Source: Rhizobiaceae bacterium | Lineage (GTDB): Bacteria > Pseudomonadota > Alphaproteobacteria > Rhizobiales > Rhizobiaceae | Direction of reading: 5' to 3' | NCBI GenBank assembly: GCA_905339215.1 | Contig: CAJPFN010000014.1 | Span: forward strand, 310,001 to 374,000 | DNA: 64,000 bases | In this document: piece by piece, positions 62,970 through 64,000 of the stretch | Layout: the number at the start of each line of letters is the position of its first letter | How positions within the stretch are numbered: the first letter of the stretch is position 1 | Program-made: the position numbers and the translations under genes | Notes under the pieces: model-generated | What the model saw: only the letters and a program-made list of their open reading frames with translations | What the model was told of the DNA's origin: nothing | Databases searched by the model: none

Positions 62970-63141
62970 TGCAGTACCTCCGTGGTGGGGGAGACTTCCA
63001 ATCTCCGAGGACAGATGAGCACCAGGACTTCGCCTTCTCCAGCCGCCCAGAACCAATGCCGCGCCGGATCGGACCTAAGGCCGGGGGACTGTGCCGACAG
63101 TCCGATATCGCGCCCCGGGCCTCATCGTGTAGAAAGGCGCA

Positions 63142-64000
63142 ATGAACGACTTCGCCGCAGAGCAGTCGGCCGCGGACGAGCCCAGGCTCAGCCTTACGGC
63201 CCAGTTTGCCATCATGGCCACGATCGTGCTCGTCCTGGGCATGGGGTCGGTCGGTTACTGGGTGGGCGAGCGAATCGCCACCGACGTCACGCGCAACACC
63301 GCGGTGGCGACGGCGTTCTACGTCGACAGCGTCATCGCCCCGCTGACCGAGGACATGTCCGATCTCGGCGTGTTCGGCGAGGGGCCGAAACTGGCGCTTT
63401 CGGAAGCGCTGGCGGGCGCCCTCGGCGGCCGGATCGTATCCTTCAAGATATGGGCACCCGACGGGACTGTGGTCTACGCCACGGATGACGCGCTGGTTGG
63501 CCGGAAGTTTCCGGTGAAAGCGGATCTGCGACAAGCTCTCGACGGCCAGGTGAATGGCGGGTTGGACAGCCTCGTCGATGACGAGAACGTGGCCGAGCGT
63601 CAGGCGCGGAAGCCGCTGCTGGAAATCTACAGCCCCATTCGCCAGCCATGGTCCGGGACGGTGATCGGCGCGGCGGAATCCTACGAGGACGCCACGGGGC
63701 TCGTCCGCGACATCCGTGCGGCGCGCACAGAAAGCTGGCTGGTTGTGGGAACCGCAACGATGGCGATGCTCGCGCTCCTCTACACAATCGTCCAGCGCGG
63801 CGGGCTCACCATCAAGCAGCAACGTGCGGCGCTGCGGCAGAAGGTGGCGCAGCTGTCGAGCCTGCTCGAGCAGAACGAGGGCTTGCGCCGGCGCCTCGAA
63901 CTGGCCTCTCATCGCAATGCCACATTGGCCGAGCGGAGCCTGAGGCGGCTATCCGCCGACCTGCACGACGGGCCCGGGCAACTGCTCGCCTTCGCCTTGC
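63142..64000 (+). CDS. NarL-type sensor histidine kinase (3' part outside the window)
   Basis: About 286 residues are visible of a membrane sensor kinase. Two hydrophobic segments (residues 21-44 and 196-214) flank a periplasmic sensor domain of about 150 aa (KIWAPDGTVVYATDDALVGRKF). A coiled-coil linker follows, and the HisKA_3 phospho-site DLHDGPGQLLAFAL reaches the window edge. The ATG at 63142 has AAAGG 5 bases upstream. The ATPase domain and a LuxR-type response regulator should lie just to the right. It diverges from the Gly/Asp-rich protein genes. Confidence 0.9.
   Translation, partial: MNDFAAEQSAADEPRLSLTAQFAIMATIVLVLGMGSVGYWVGERIATDVTRNTAVATAFYVDSVIAPLTEDMSDLGVFGEGPKLALSEALAGALGGRIVSFKIWAPDGTVVYATDDALVGRKFPVKADLRQALDGQVNGGLDSLVDDENVAERQARKPLLEIYSPIRQPWSGTVIGAAESYEDATGLVRDIRAARTESWLVVGTATMAMLALLYTIVQRGGLTIKQQRAALRQKVAQLSSLLEQNEGLRRRLELASHRNATLAERSLRRLSADLHDGPGQLLAFAL

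Overview
The window is one 64 kb stretch of GC-rich (about two-thirds G+C by eye), densely coding DNA from an alphaproteobacterium, most likely Rhizobiales/Hyphomicrobiales near the Mesorhizobium-Brucella group. The main evidence is the CtrA phosphorelay neighbourhood (sciP, fliJ, ctrA, chpT and an eipA/DUF1134 gene), a ChvE-GguABC sugar transporter with a GbpR-type regulator, a second ClpS, and a Cho-type choline transporter. Nothing looks like a prophage, plasmid backbone, insertion sequence or CRISPR array.

Left third (1-33.6 kb): an accessory catabolic block of transport-plus-degradation operons, most with their own regulator. (a) Positions 1-3.1 kb hold an edge-truncated sugar ABC ATPase and a BDH2/ketodeoxyfuconate-type SDR, divergent from an IclR regulator. 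(b) At 3.3-13.0 kb a leftward operon chvE-gguA-gguB-gguC-dehydratase-sugar dehydrogenase-dgoK encodes aldose uptake and the oxidative (De Ley-Doudoroff-like) route, with divergent gbpR. (c) At 13.1-24.0 kb a LysR regulator faces a rightward hydroxyquinol-pathway operon: two intradiol dioxygenases, a maleylacetate reductase, a TfdB-like flavin hydroxylase, a five-gene branched-chain-type ABC transporter and an ABM-domain protein. Two details stand out. The livF-like gene has an in-frame stop at codon 13, and the first dioxygenase has Ser where the second iron-ligand His should be. (d) At 24.3-32.7 kb two sugar ABC systems diverge from one promoter region with a GntR/FCD regulator; one side has two binding proteins and the other has none.

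Middle (32.8-48.7 kb): core chromosome. It carries a diguanylate cyclase, tRNA-Met(CAT), an oxidoreductase, mnmA and the cell-cycle module, whose ctrA upstream region is rich in GANTC (CcrM) sites and CtrA-like boxes. It also carries a TrmH-type methyltransferase, an ArsR regulator, a SDR/CoA-racemase/HugZ-like operon, a small Cys-rich exported protein and ClpS.

Right third (48.7-64 kb): an uncharacterised leftward set (AAA+ ATPase, a protein of unknown fold, a coiled-coil protein) and, 6 kb away, a rightward pair (DUF6638- and DUF2333-like). Between them lie cytochrome c, rpsU, tdk, the choXWV operon, and a DUF559 endonuclease-like gene sitting precisely between two near-identical 190-bp repeats built from paired palindromes. 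The window ends with two Gly/Asp-rich exported proteins and an edge-truncated NarL-type sensor kinase.

Recurring architecture: each of the five periplasmic binding-protein genes is followed, 9-29 bases after its stop codon, by a GC-rich stem-loop without a T-run. This is typical of mRNA-stabilising elements that raise binding-protein expression above that of the downstream transporter genes. The best candidates for undescribed biology are the repeat-flanked DUF559 cassette and the AAA+/coiled-coil/DUF6638/DUF2333 gene set.
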